In this document: positions 27,497 through 36,411 of the stretch, one piece after another
How the letters are laid out: every line of letters begins with the position of its first letter
Position numbering within the stretch: position 1 is the first letter of the stretch
Origin: Prescottella equi
GTDB taxonomy: Bacteria; Actinomycetota; Actinomycetes; Mycobacteriales; Mycobacteriaceae
Assembly (NCBI RefSeq): GCF_020171745.1
Contig: NZ_JAIVAH010000003.1
Span: 1-64,000, forward strand
DNA length: 64,000 nucleotides
Reading direction: 5' to 3'
Notes under the pieces: generated by a model
What the model was told of the DNA's origin: nothing
Database searches by the model: none
What the model saw: only the letters and a program-made list of their open reading frames with translations
Made by a program: the position numbers and the translations under genes

Positions 27497-28582
27497 TCAC
27501 ATCGAGGCGACGCCTCGGGGCAGGACCATGATCTTGACGTGGTCGTCGGGGGCGCGGAGGGCGTCGAACGCACCCGCCACCCCGTCGAGATCGACGCGGC
27601 CGGTGATGATCGCGTCGGCGTCGATCACTCCGGACGCGAGGCGCTCGAGCACGATCTCGTAGCCGCGTTCGGTGGGCCCGTGCCCGAAGTTGATCGCGAG
27701 GCGACGCAACTGGCCGATCACCGGGATGATCGTCTCGTCGGCGAACGGTGCCGCGAGGACCTGGATCCGCGAGTCGTAGGGCAGATTTCGCAGGAGCGCG
27801 TCGAGCATGCCCTTGCGTCCGCTGCACTCGTAGGCGATGAGGATTCCACCGCCGCCGCGCTCCGGGTCGTTGTGACCGTCCGCGACCATACGGTTCCACA
27901 CCTCGATGGGATCGTCGGAGGTCGGGTCCACGACGACGTCCGCACCCATCTTCAGCGCGAGTTCCCGCCGTTTGGGCGACGGCTCGGACGCGATCACGGT
28001 GTGCGCACCGCGCGCCTTGGCCGCGACGATGGCACCGAGACCGATAGTGCCGCAGCCGATCACCAGCGCGGAGTCGGTGGCGGCGAGTCCCGATCGCTGC
28101 ATGTGCAGCTCGCCGACGTGCAACGGCTCCGCGAGTGCCGCATGCTCGAACGACAGCCCATCGGGAATGTGCCGAACCCAGACGGCGTCGACGACGATCT
28201 GATCACCGAACCCGCCGTGATACGTGTTCGAGTACCCGATGATCTTCGGAATACCCGTGGAGGTGTCGGTAACGATTCCGAGGCCGGCCACCCGATCGCC
28301 GACCGCGAAATCGATTACCTCGGGCCCGACCTCGGCGACCACGCCGGCGTACTCGTGCCCGAGGACGACCGGTCGACCGTGGTCGAAGGTGGCGAGCGGG
28401 TATCGCGCGGCGTCGATGACGTCGACGAACCGGCACGGGTCCTTCGACACGCTCAGGTCGCTCCCGCAGATGCCGCACGCCATCACGTCGATCCGCAGCT
28501 GTCCGGGACCGAGGACGGGGAGGTCGGCAACATCGGCGAGCGTGAACTCGCCCTGATGGAACTGGACAGCGCGCATGGTCAT
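27497..28582 (-). CDS. Zinc-dependent alcohol dehydrogenase (MDR family)
   Basis: The product is 361 aa. CGICGSDLSVSK holds the catalytic zinc Cys, GHEYAGVV the conserved Glu and GCGTIGLGAIVAAKARGA the NAD-binding fold. The usual four-Cys structural zinc lobe is replaced by a different loop, so only the catalytic zinc is expected. ATG 28582 overlaps the stop of the monooxygenase gene (ATGA), so the two are translated together. It would oxidise the alcohol produced by the flavin monooxygenase or a diol. Confidence 0.9.
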   Translation of the reverse strand: MTMRAVQFHQGEFTLADVADLPVLGPGQLRIDVMACGICGSDLSVSKDPCRFVDVIDAARYPLATFDHGRPVVLGHEYAGVVAEVGPEVIDFAVGDRVAGLGIVTDTSTGIPKIIGYSNTYHGGFGDQIVVDAVWVRHIPDGLSFEHAALAEPLHVGELHMQRSGLAATDSALVIGCGTIGLGAIVAAKARGAHTVIASEPSPKRRELALKMGADVVVDPTSDDPIEVWNRMVADGHNDPERGGGGILIAYECSGRKGMLDALLRNLPYDSRIQVLAAPFADETIIPVIGQLRRLAINFGHGPTERGYEIVLERLASGVIDADAIITGRVDLDGVAGAFDALRAPDDHVKIMVLPRGVASM

Positions 28583-29763
28583 GCCCCCGTCTGCGCGGGC
28601 GCGCCGTAGTAGTCGGTCCGCGCCTTCTCGAGTGCACCGACGAGGTTGCCGATGAGGTACTCGCGGTTGTCCTCGGCGAACTGCAGACTCGCCTGTCGCC
28701 GGACGTTGCGCCGACGGAAGTGGGGCACCACCTCCGATGCGAACAGTTCGTAGCTGCGCTTGGTGTCCTCCCAGTTCGCCATGTCGACGTGCAGGATGAG
28801 CATCGTCCCGAAGCCGCCGGTCTTCTCGATCAGCCGCTCGATCTGCGCGATGGCCTGATCCGGGGTGCCGATGATCGCCTGGCCGAACTCGCCGAGCGAT
28901 TCGTGACGCCAGTGCTCGATGACGCCCTGCGGGGTCTCGCCCCACACCGGATAGCGGCCGTTCTGACGATTGGCGTAGTAGGCCATCGACTGGATGCGCC
29001 GACTGACGGCACGCTCCGCATCGGCCTGGGTCTCGGCGAGAAACATCGGATTCACGACGCGCCACGTCGACCGGTCAGCGGTGTGCCCGTGCTCGGCCGA
29101 CACCTTCTCGTAGATCGACCAGTTCCGGTCGAGCGCATCGAAACCGGACGGCGAGCTGGCCGCCAGCGACAGCAGCGACAGCCCGTTCGTGCCGGCGAGC
29201 ACCGACCCGTTGGGCGAGATGGTCGAGGCGGTGACGACCTCGATGCCCGCGGGATCGTAGGTGGGTAGCTGCGCGCGGGCGTCGCGCAGCGTGAACCAGT
29301 CCGTCTCCATGTTCACGATCTCGCCGCGCATGAGCGGGAGGATCGCCTCGAGTGCTTCTCCCTGTCGACGCCGCTGGTCGCGGGGATCGATGCCCATCAT
29401 GTGCGCGTCCAGCGGGATCTTGCCCGGCCCGGTACCGAAGATGACCCGCCCGCGGGTCTGCAGGTCCAGCTGCATCATTCGGTCGACGGTGATCAGTGGG
29501 TGGTGGTACGGCAGCGACACCACCCCGGTGCCGAACCGGATCCGCTCCGTGCGCTCGGCCGCCGCGGCGATGAACACCTCCGGGGACGGCACGATCTCGG
29601 CGCCCGTCGAGTGATGCTCCCCCATCCACGCTTCCTCGAACCCCAGGTGATCGAGGTGCTCCATCAGGTCGATGTCACGCCGAAGTTGCAGGGCCGGATC
29701 GGCGTCGAGGGGGTGGAACGGAGCCAGGAAGGCCCCGAATTTGATGGAGTCCGGTGTCCACAT
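28579..29763 (-). CDS. Luciferase-like flavin monooxygenase
   Basis: The product (394 aa) is a bacterial luciferase-type TIM barrel. WMGEHHSTGAEIVPSPEVFIAAAAERT and RIRFGTGVVSLPYHHPL are family hallmarks. IGTPDQAIAQIERL is the late flavin-site motif. ATG 29763 has AGGAG upstream, which decides it over the extension to 29805. Homologues are often named limonene 1,2-monooxygenase, and an epoxide hydrolase in the same unit would suit an epoxidation, but the substrate is not proven. It is the first gene of the four-gene unit. The palindrome AAACACGTGTTT lies 62 bases upstream. Confidence 0.87.
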   Translation of the reverse strand: MWTPDSIKFGAFLAPFHPLDADPALQLRRDIDLMEHLDHLGFEEAWMGEHHSTGAEIVPSPEVFIAAAAERTERIRFGTGVVSLPYHHPLITVDRMMQLDLQTRGRVIFGTGPGKIPLDAHMMGIDPRDQRRRQGEALEAILPLMRGEIVNMETDWFTLRDARAQLPTYDPAGIEVVTASTISPNGSVLAGTNGLSLLSLAASSPSGFDALDRNWSIYEKVSAEHGHTADRSTWRVVNPMFLAETQADAERAVSRRIQSMAYYANRQNGRYPVWGETPQGVIEHWRHESLGEFGQAIIGTPDQAIAQIERLIEKTGGFGTMLILHVDMANWEDTKRSYELFASEVVPHFRRRNVRRQASLQFAEDNREYLIGNLVGALEKARTDYYGAPAQTGA

Positions 29764-29825
29764 GTCGTCTCCTACCTCGTTGGTACGTCGAACTTCTCGA
29801 CGCACCGAGGTCTATCAAAGATTTG

Positions 29826-29837
29826 AAACACGTGTTT
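29826..29837. promoter_or_regulatory. Palindrome AAACACGTGTTT upstream of the monooxygenase operon
   Basis: This perfect 12-bp palindrome lies in the promoter region of the luciferase-like monooxygenase gene, flanked by TTTG and GAAT. It resembles KstR sites only loosely (the half-site spacing differs). The TetR protein encoded at 31038-31673 is a candidate ligand. Confidence 0.5.
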
Positions 29838-29893
29838 GAATTCTGGCGATTCGGGTCGACCGTCTCCCGCTCAGTGGGCCCACCGACACAGAA

Positions 29894-29930
29894 GCCCGCC
29901 CCTCGATCACGGGCTGATCGAGGGGCGGGC
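29894..29930 (-). terminator. Hairpin terminator after the esterase gene
   Basis: GCCCGCCCCTCGATCA at 29894-29909 pairs perfectly over 16 bp with 29915-29930 around a 5-base loop. On the minus strand it lies 24 bases beyond the esterase stop. Confidence 0.8.
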
Positions 29931-29953
29931 GAGAACGAGCCGGACGAGCGGCG

Positions 29954-30898
29954 TCAGCTCGGGACCGCGAGGGCCGCCTTCAGGCCGAGGTGCATGTCCT
30001 CACGCGTCCGATCGGAGACCCAGATTCCGGGAAAACCGTTGGATCCGTGGAACGTTCCCGGTCGGTGGTGCAGTTCGACGGGCACCCCGGCGCGCATCAG
30101 CCGCAGCGCGTACTCGATGGCCTCGTCGCGCAGCGGATCCAGTTCGTTGGCCGAGATCCAGGCCGGGGGCAGCCCCGAGAGGTCGGCCGCGCGTGCCGCG
30201 GCGGCGTAGGACGGGGTGTCCGCGATTCGGTCGCCGAGGTAGAACTCCCAGCCCAGGATCGCCTGCCCGTGGGTCCACAACGGCGTGTCCGTGAACTCGC
30301 GGATGGACTCGGTTTCCATGCGGTCGTCGAGCATCGGGTTGTCGAGCACCTGGTAGACGAGTCGGGGACCGTTCTCGTCGCGGACCCGCAGTGCGAGGGC
30401 CGCCGTGAGCCCGGCGCCGGCGCTGACCCCACCGATGGCCAGCCGCGCGGGATCGACGCCGAGTTCGTCGCCGTGCTCCGCTACCCATGTCAGTGCGGCG
30501 GAGCAGTCGTCGAGCCCCGCCGGGTAGGGATACTCGGGCGCCAGCCGGTACTCGACGCTGACGACGACACACCCCACCACGTCGGCGATCTCGACACAGG
30601 CACGCTCGGACGCCGCGATCTCACCGAAGACGTAGCCGCCGCCGTGGAACCAGACGAGCGCGCCGGCCTCGGCCGACACCCCACCAGGGGTGTAGATCCG
30701 CACCGGCACGTCGGGCGCCCCGACCGGACCGGGGACGAGACGGTCGACGACGGCCATATCGTGCGGCCGCACGACAGCCGCGGCGAGTTCGGTCGCGCGG
30801 ATCCGCTGACGCTCGCGGAAGGCCGCCGGCTCGGCGATGTCCACCTTCGGGAGCGCGGGGATCAGGGTACGAAGTTCGGGGTGGATGCGATCGATCAA
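29954..30898 (-). CDS. Alpha/beta hydrolase, hormone-sensitive lipase family esterase
   Basis: The product is 314 aa. FHGGGYVFG holds the oxyanion HGGG motif. The nucleophile is in GGVSAGAGL (GxSxG). The Asp is expected in ELDPLRDEA and the His in GTFHGSNGF. The start is TTG at 30898 with AGGAG seven bases upstream. The family hydrolyses short esters and lactones. It lies downstream of a TetR gene on the same strand and beside the flavin monooxygenase unit, so it may act on a product of that pathway. Confidence 0.9.
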   Translation of the reverse strand: MIDRIHPELRTLIPALPKVDIAEPAAFRERQRIRATELAAAVVRPHDMAVVDRLVPGPVGAPDVPVRIYTPGGVSAEAGALVWFHGGGYVFGEIAASERACVEIADVVGCVVVSVEYRLAPEYPYPAGLDDCSAALTWVAEHGDELGVDPARLAIGGVSAGAGLTAALALRVRDENGPRLVYQVLDNPMLDDRMETESIREFTDTPLWTHGQAILGWEFYLGDRIADTPSYAAAARAADLSGLPPAWISANELDPLRDEAIEYALRLMRAGVPVELHHRPGTFHGSNGFPGIWVSDRTREDMHLGLKAALAVPS

Positions 30899-31037
30899 CG
30901 CAGGCTCCTGGAGTCTCGGAACGGCACATGATCAGCGATGACGCTGCAGTTCGACAAGATCCAGGGTAGAAACGGACACCACCGCTCAGAACCGGTCCGC
31001 CCACCGAGCGGGACGGTCGCGGGACACCGGGCGATCG

Positions 31038-31673
31038 TCAGGTCAGCATGCGCTCGGCACCGCCGACCACGAAGGCCACGAGATCCTCGTAGAACGCGAC
31101 GAGTTCGTCGCGACTCCGACCTGCACCGTCGGTCCAGTCGTCGACCCTGCCGAGGGACTGCAGGAAGCTCATCACCGCGATGGGCCACCGCTGGTCGATC
31201 CGCTCCGACGGAGTGTCGGGCAGCGCCCGCCGGACCTGGTCCCGCAGTCGCAGCGACAACTCGTCCTGCCCCGTCGCGGTGACGGCCGGCCGCGCCTCCC
31301 GCGACACCTGCACGACGATCTTGATCCAGCGGACCCCCCGGACCCGATGATTTTGAAGCAGTTCCAGGTACGGATCGGTGAGAGCCCGGACCACGTCCTC
31401 GAGGTCGGGGCGCCGTTCGGACGCGGCCAGTTTGTCGACGCGTGCGGAGATGTCCTGCTTGACCCGCGCACCGACGTCCAGCAACACCGCGGAGAGGAGG
31501 TCTTCCTTCGACCCGAAGTGGTAGTGGACGGCCGCCGGGCCCTGGCCCGCCGCGGCGGTGACGGCGCGCACGGACACCGCATCGACCCCCTGCGCGGCAA
31601 AGAGCTTTTCGGCGGTCTTGATCAGACGGATCCGGGTGGCGTCACCCTGGCGATTCGGCATCGTGCGGGCCAT
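31038..31673 (-). CDS. TetR-family transcriptional regulator
   Basis: The product is 211 aa from ATG 31673. An earlier GTG at 31694 and a later ATG at 31661 are possible starts. The helix-turn-helix is VSVRAVTAAAGQGPAAVHYHFGSKEDLLSA in two parts. The C-terminal domain is helical with several basic residues. It precedes the esterase gene on the same strand with a 139-base gap and lies between two catabolic modules. The palindrome at 29826 and the inverted repeat at 33757 are candidate targets. Confidence 0.88.
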   Translation of the reverse strand: MARTMPNRQGDATRIRLIKTAEKLFAAQGVDAVSVRAVTAAAGQGPAAVHYHFGSKEDLLSAVLLDVGARVKQDISARVDKLAASERRPDLEDVVRALTDPYLELLQNHRVRGVRWIKIVVQVSREARPAVTATGQDELSLRLRDQVRRALPDTPSERIDQRWPIAVMSFLQSLGRVDDWTDGAGRSRDELVAFYEDLVAFVVGGAERMLT

Positions 31674-31736
31674 GCGGAGAGCGTAGCCGACCACCGCGGA
31701 CCCCCTTCGGCGCAGGGAATCCGCGGCAATCGGCCA

Positions 31737-33671
31737 CTACCGGAGGACGAAGTGCTCCTCGATCGGCGTGCGATGCTGCTGCCACACGTCCACCAGCCGC
31801 CAAGGGCTCGCGACGATCACGCGTCCGCTGTCGTTGCGGTAGTAGGTGTGAGCGCCCGGGGTGTGCCGCCACACCGTGCGCTCCATCGCCCGGTCGATCT
31901 CGTCGACGTAGGCCTCGTACGCCTCCCGGGTCGGCTCGATGGACCGGGCGCCGCGCGCGGCCAGCAGGTGCAGGCACTCGACGATGTAGTGGACGGCCAC
32001 CTCGATGCCGAAGTTGTTGCCGGCGCCGTGGCTGGGGTTGGTGTTGGGCGCCGACGTCACGAACAGGTTGGGGAAACCGGGGACGGTACCGCCGCGGTAG
32101 GCCCGCGGGTTTCCGGACCACTCGTCGACCAGGGCGCGTCCGTCGCGTCCACGAATGTCCATGGTGGACAGGAAGTCCAGGTGGAATCCCGTCGCGTACA
32201 CGATGACGTCCACCTCGACGACGTCGCCGTCCGGGGTGACGATCCCCTCCGGCACGATCCGGGCGGGCTCGGCGACCAGGACATCGACGTGGTCGCGGGC
32301 GAGCGCCGGGTAGTAGCCGCCGGGGTCGCGGATGATGCGCTTGCCGAACGGAGCGAAGTCGGGCGTCACCTTCGCGGCGAGGTCCGAGCCGGCACCGAAC
32401 GTGCGGTCGATGTACGCGAGGCAGTCCTGCAGCAGCATGTCGTTGGCCCGCGAGATCGACAGGTGCGTCGACGACCATTCCGGGTCGACGATCACCACCG
32501 GGTAGGCGCTGTCCGCCGATCCCCAGAATGCCTTGAGCCGCAGCCAGTTCGCATAGAACGGGACGTGCCGTGACAACCACCGGTGATGCTCGGGAACGTC
32601 GTCGCTGTCCCGTTTACGCGGCGCCACCCAGTGGGGCTGACGCTGGAACAACGTCAGGTGCGCGACGTCGTCGGCGATCGAGTCGACGATCTGCGCGGAC
32701 GTGCAGCCTGCCCCGATCACCGCGACTCGTTTGCCGGTCAGGTCGAGCGACGGATCCCACTCCCCCGAGTGGACGCTGATGCCCGCGAAGGAGTCTCGCC
32801 CGTCGACCCGCGGGAACTGCGGCCGGTTGAGGTAGCCCAGCGCGGTGATCACCGCCGCGGCGCGCGTCACCGAGCGGGCGCCGTCCGCCGACCGGGTGTG
32901 CACGTCCCAGCGGTGCTCCGCTTCGTCCCAGACCAGCGACTCGACCTCTGTGCCGAAGCGGGTGTGCTCGCGGATGCCGTGCTTGTCGGCGACCGCCCTC
33001 AGATAGTCCCGGTACTCGCCGCCCTTGGGGTAGTAGCTGGTCCAGTCGGGGTTCAACTCGGAGGACAGCGAGTAGTAGGACGACGGGGTGTCGACGCCGA
33101 CACCGGGATAGTTCTGGATGAGCCACGTGCCGCCGACGTCGTCGTTGCGTTCGAGGATCTCGTACGCGATCCCCTCCCGCGCGGCGGCGATCGCGGCCGC
33201 GATGCCCGCCAGTCCCCCGCCGACGATCACCAGGTCGAGCGTTCGGGGCAGCGGTGCGGTGCGCGGCAGCACGGGCTGTGCCGGGTGGAATCCGCCCTGT
33301 TCGAGCAGCATCGGCAGGAACTCGTCGCCGGGCGTCACGCCGAGCGCCAGCGGAACCAGTCGGGCGAACAGACCGGGGTCGTCCGGTGCGAGGCCCGGTG
33401 CCCGGTCGTCGACGGACAGCGCCGCAGACAACTCCGAGACGATCGCGGCCGCCGTCGCGGGATCGGTAACGCCCGCCATCTCGGGCGCGTCGGGCACATG
33501 CGAGATCGCACCGACATAGCGGTCGAGCACGGCGGCATCCCCGGTGACCTGCGCGAGGACCGCAAGCAGCACGGCCGGGTCGGCCTTCCGCAGGTGATCC
33601 GCCAGAGCCGCGGCGTCCAGCGGGGAGCGGTCGTCGTCAGCGAAGGGCGGTGCCGCGGTGGTGGATGTCAT
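31737..33671 (-). CDS. Baeyer-Villiger monooxygenase with N-terminal extension (HAPMO-like)
   Basis: The product is 644 aa. After an extension of about 140 residues comes VIVGGGLAGIAAAIAAAREG for FAD. The fingerprint FAGISVHSGEWDP is close to FxGxxxHxxxW(P/D). AVIGAGCTSAQIVDSIA is the NADPH-binding fold. Length and extension resemble 4-hydroxyacetophenone monooxygenase. It inserts oxygen next to a ketone to give an ester. It is divergent from an SDR-esterase pair, with an inverted repeat between them. Together these could take a secondary alcohol to ketone, ester, then alcohol plus acid. Confidence 0.92.
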   Translation of the reverse strand: MTSTTAAPPFADDDRSPLDAAALADHLRKADPAVLLAVLAQVTGDAAVLDRYVGAISHVPDAPEMAGVTDPATAAAIVSELSAALSVDDRAPGLAPDDPGLFARLVPLALGVTPGDEFLPMLLEQGGFHPAQPVLPRTAPLPRTLDLVIVGGGLAGIAAAIAAAREGIAYEILERNDDVGGTWLIQNYPGVGVDTPSSYYSLSSELNPDWTSYYPKGGEYRDYLRAVADKHGIREHTRFGTEVESLVWDEAEHRWDVHTRSADGARSVTRAAAVITALGYLNRPQFPRVDGRDSFAGISVHSGEWDPSLDLTGKRVAVIGAGCTSAQIVDSIADDVAHLTLFQRQPHWVAPRKRDSDDVPEHHRWLSRHVPFYANWLRLKAFWGSADSAYPVVIVDPEWSSTHLSISRANDMLLQDCLAYIDRTFGAGSDLAAKVTPDFAPFGKRIIRDPGGYYPALARDHVDVLVAEPARIVPEGIVTPDGDVVEVDVIVYATGFHLDFLSTMDIRGRDGRALVDEWSGNPRAYRGGTVPGFPNLFVTSAPNTNPSHGAGNNFGIEVAVHYIVECLHLLAARGARSIEPTREAYEAYVDEIDRAMERTVWRHTPGAHTYYRNDSGRVIVASPWRLVDVWQQHRTPIEEHFVLR

Positions 33672-33756
33672 GTGGTGTCTCCTTGCAGGCCAGGTGTTCC
33701 CGTGTGCCGGGACAGTAGGCCACCGAGCAGGCCGTGTCCATACCTACATCCCATTT

Positions 33757-33775
33757 ACCAGACTCCCAGTCTGGT
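33757..33775. promoter_or_regulatory. Inverted repeat ACCAGACT-CCC-AGTCTGGT in the divergent promoter
   Basis: Two perfect 8-base arms flank CCC between the divergent monooxygenase and SDR genes. A T-run follows, but a terminator between two divergent starts makes little sense, so an operator is likelier. AGTCT also occurs just upstream of the TetR gene that starts at 36356, which may be the regulator. Confidence 0.6.
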
Positions 33776-33862
33776 TTTTTGCACGAAGGTCTACCGCAGA
33801 CCGTTTCAGTGGGCTACGGTCCGATCCGTACCCCAGCGTCCCGACGAAAGGTGTTGCCCGCC

Positions 33863-34798
33863 ATGAATCCACTGCGCTACGACGGACAGGTCGCGCTCGT
33901 CACGGGCGTATCCACCTTCGGACTCGGCCTCGCGTACGCCCGCCTGCTGGCCTCCCGCGGCTGTTCGGTGGTCGTCAACGACCTCGGCCGCGATTGGGCG
34001 GGCGGCGCCGGCACTCCCGGAACGGATGAGGCCGTCCGACTGATCGAGTCCGACGGCGGTACCGCGGTCGGCGTCACCGGCGACGTCGTGACCGACGCGG
34101 ATCGCATCGTGCAGGCCGCGATCGACGCCTTCGGCCGCCTGGACGTCGTCGTCAACAACGCCGGTGCGGGCGGCGACTTCGACACGCTGGTGGATGTGCA
34201 CCTGCGCGGGGCACACCGCATCACCGAGGCGGCCTGGCCGCACCTGTCGGAGACCGGGAACGGCCGAATCCTCAACATCTCGTCGAACGGCAGCTACGGC
34301 GCACCCGCGATGCCCGGGTACGCCGCCGCGAAGGGCGCGATCCTCTCGCTCACCCGGACGCAGGCGATCCTCGGTAAGCGAAACGGTGTGCGCTCCAACG
34401 CGATCCTGCCCGCCGCATGGACCCGATCGACCGCCGGGATCGAACAGCCCGGGTTCGGAGAGTTCATGCAGACCCATTTCCCGCCCGACGCGGTCGCGGC
34501 GTTCGCCGCCTACCTCCTGCACGCCGACACCACCCTGAGCGGCGAGGTGTTCGCGGTGGGCGGCGGACTGGTCTCCCGCGTCGTGCAGGCCGAGACGGCG
34601 GGCGCACTGACCGACGACCACACCCCGGAGGCGTGGTCCGCGCTCATCGACGAGGTGATGACGCCGGGTGACGTGACCGTGTCGAAATCGCTGTGGTCCC
34701 AGCTCGATTCGTTCGTCTCCCGAATGGGACCGCAGACCCGCACGGACTGGGACGCGATCAAGGTCTCCCCCGACGTCGACGGCAAGGTCCAGGCCTGA
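33863..34798 (+). CDS. Short-chain dehydrogenase (17-beta-HSD type 4-like)
   Basis: The product is 311 aa. VTGVSTFGLGLAYARLLASRG is the cofactor motif, in the form seen in multifunctional-enzyme-type SDRs (then VVVNDLGRDW). NNAG, NISSNGSYG with the catalytic Ser and GYAAAKGA (Tyr/Lys) follow. An extra C-terminal stretch of about 60 residues has no motif I know. Ribosome site GAAAGG lies before ATG 33863. It is divergent from the Baeyer-Villiger monooxygenase and 31 bases before an esterase gene, so it could make the ketone for that enzyme. Confidence 0.9.
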   Translation: MNPLRYDGQVALVTGVSTFGLGLAYARLLASRGCSVVVNDLGRDWAGGAGTPGTDEAVRLIESDGGTAVGVTGDVVTDADRIVQAAIDAFGRLDVVVNNAGAGGDFDTLVDVHLRGAHRITEAAWPHLSETGNGRILNISSNGSYGAPAMPGYAAAKGAILSLTRTQAILGKRNGVRSNAILPAAWTRSTAGIEQPGFGEFMQTHFPPDAVAAFAAYLLHADTTLSGEVFAVGGGLVSRVVQAETAGALTDDHTPEAWSALIDEVMTPGDVTVSKSLWSQLDSFVSRMGPQTRTDWDAIKVSPDVDGKVQA

Positions 34799-34829
34799 CT
34801 CCCAGCTCGACTCCGAGAGGACATCGCAC

Positions 34830-35756
34830 ATGCTCGAACTCGATCCCGACGTGGCCGCCTACCTGGGTACCCGTACCGACTGGGTACCCATGCACGTGGC
34901 CGGAGTGCACACAGCCCGCACCGCCTTCGAATCGCTGCCGCAGCGGCCTGGCCCCGACATGCACCACGTCGAGGACCGCGTCGTCGACGGGCCGCACGGA
35001 CCGCTGCGCCTGCGGATCTACCGTCCCGCCGACGCACCGGACCTCCCGGCGATCGTGTACTTCCACGGCGGCGGACTGGTCATCGGCAGCATCGACTCGT
35101 TCGACCGCCTCGCCCGCCTGCTGGCCCAGGCGTCGGGCGCGGTGGTGGTCAGCGTCGACTACCGACTCGCCCCCGAACATCCCTACCCGGTGGCAACCGA
35201 CGAGGCGTACTTCGCGACGCAGTGGGTGGCCGGCAACGCCGCGGACCTCGGCGTCGACCGGGGTCGGATCGCCGTCGCCGGGGACAGCGCCGGCGCGACG
35301 CTCGCGGCCGGAGTGACGCTGCAGACCCGCGCCGAGGGCGGGGTGCCACTGTTGTTCCAGTTGCACATCTACGCGGGCATCGACCGCGACGACACCAAAC
35401 CGTCGGTGCTCGAGTTCGCGGACGGCCCGATCATCACTGCCGGCGACTTCGCGTGGACCAAGAACCTGTATCTCGGTGACGATCCCAGCCGAGACCATCC
35501 GTACGGGGTACCGAGCCTGGCGGAGGATCTGTCAGGTCTGCCGTCGGCGATCGTGGTGACGGCGTCGCACGATCCGAGCCGCGACGGCGCGGAGGAGTAC
35601 GCACATCGGCTGCGGGACGCGGGTGTCCAGACGGCGGTGCTGCGCTATCCCGGTGTGGCACACGGCTTCCTGATGCACGCCGATCTCCACGTCCGAGCCC
35701 GGCTGGCACTCGCCGAGATCGGCGGCATCGTGCGCGCCAAGTTCGCGTTCGGGTGA
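34830..35756 (+). CDS. Alpha/beta hydrolase, hormone-sensitive lipase family esterase
   Basis: The product is 308 aa. FHGGGLVIG is the oxyanion motif and VAGDSAGATLA holds the nucleophile Ser (GDSAG, typical of this family). The Asp is expected in ASHDPSRDGAEEY and the His in GVAHGFLMH. GAGAGG lies nine bases before ATG 34830. Paired with the SDR and facing the Baeyer-Villiger monooxygenase, it is the natural candidate to cut the ester. It ends three bases from the convergent TetR gene. Confidence 0.92.
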   Translation: MLELDPDVAAYLGTRTDWVPMHVAGVHTARTAFESLPQRPGPDMHHVEDRVVDGPHGPLRLRIYRPADAPDLPAIVYFHGGGLVIGSIDSFDRLARLLAQASGAVVVSVDYRLAPEHPYPVATDEAYFATQWVAGNAADLGVDRGRIAVAGDSAGATLAAGVTLQTRAEGGVPLLFQLHIYAGIDRDDTKPSVLEFADGPIITAGDFAWTKNLYLGDDPSRDHPYGVPSLAEDLSGLPSAIVVTASHDPSRDGAEEYAHRLRDAGVQTAVLRYPGVAHGFLMHADLHVRARLALAEIGGIVRAKFAFG

Positions 35757-35759
35757 CCG

Positions 35760-36356
35760 CTACTCCGCCCGCAGGGCGGCACACCAGACGTCGGTGATCG
35801 TGTCGATCGCGCCCTCGCGATCGGCACGCCACCCGCGCACCATCCAGGTGTTGAGGAACAGTTCGAACCCGCTGATCAGCAGCAGCGCGCGCCGCTCGGC
35901 TTCCGCCGCCTCGAATCGTGCCCACAGATCGTCGTTCGCGGTGAGCGCGGCGACGAAGCGATGGTGGTAGTCGAGATAGAACTCGTCGTACCGAACCAGG
36001 CCCGCGGCCTGAACCCGCAGCTTGTCACGGCTGGCCTCCCACATCTCGACCACGCTCGTGACCCAAGCCCGGATCGTGCCACGCGACCAGTCCGGGAGTC
36101 TGCCGAAATCCTGGTACATGGCCTCGGCGCGATCCCACATCTCGACGACGACGGCCTGGACGATTGCGTCCTTGCTCGGGAAGTACGCATACAGCGTGGC
36201 GCGGCTCGCGCCGGCCGCCTTTGCGATGTCGTCGATGGTGGTCTCACGGAACCCGCGTTCCCCGATCAGGCGGGCCGCGACGTCCAGCAGGTGCGCCCGA
36301 CTCTTCTGCTTCTGCAACGCGCGCAGGGACAGCGTCTCGCCGGGCTCGGTTTCCAT
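35760..36356 (-). CDS. TetR-family transcriptional regulator
   Basis: The product is 198 aa. The helix-turn-helix reads TTIDDIAKAAGASRATLYAY followed by FPSKDAIVQAVV. The C-terminal ligand domain is rich in Trp and aromatic residues, suggesting a hydrophobic inducer. Its start faces the gene at 36412 across 55 bases. AGTCT half-sites near its start resemble the arms of the repeat at 33757, so control of the Baeyer-Villiger module is plausible. Confidence 0.88.
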   Translation of the reverse strand: METEPGETLSLRALQKQKSRAHLLDVAARLIGERGFRETTIDDIAKAAGASRATLYAYFPSKDAIVQAVVVEMWDRAEAMYQDFGRLPDWSRGTIRAWVTSVVEMWEASRDKLRVQAAGLVRYDEFYLDYHHRFVAALTANDDLWARFEAAEAERRALLLISGFELFLNTWMVRGWRADREGAIDTITDVWCAALRAE

Positions 36357-36411
36357 ACTCGCAGTCTAGTGTCCGCGGGCGACTGTCTGTGACCGCCCTT
36401 ACACTCACGCC

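Noticed and set aside
25487-28609. 1040-codon plus-strand ORF
   Set aside because: It lies antisense to the epoxide hydrolase, MFS and alcohol dehydrogenase genes. The text is Arg/Asp-rich without domains.
29826-29837. AAACACGTGTTT as a second KstR box
   Set aside because: The half-sites are spaced AAC-N4-GTT, not AAC-N2-GTT, so it does not fit the consensus.
33757-33780. Inverted repeat plus T-run read as a terminator
   Set aside because: It sits between two divergent start codons, so no transcript ends there. An operator is more likely.
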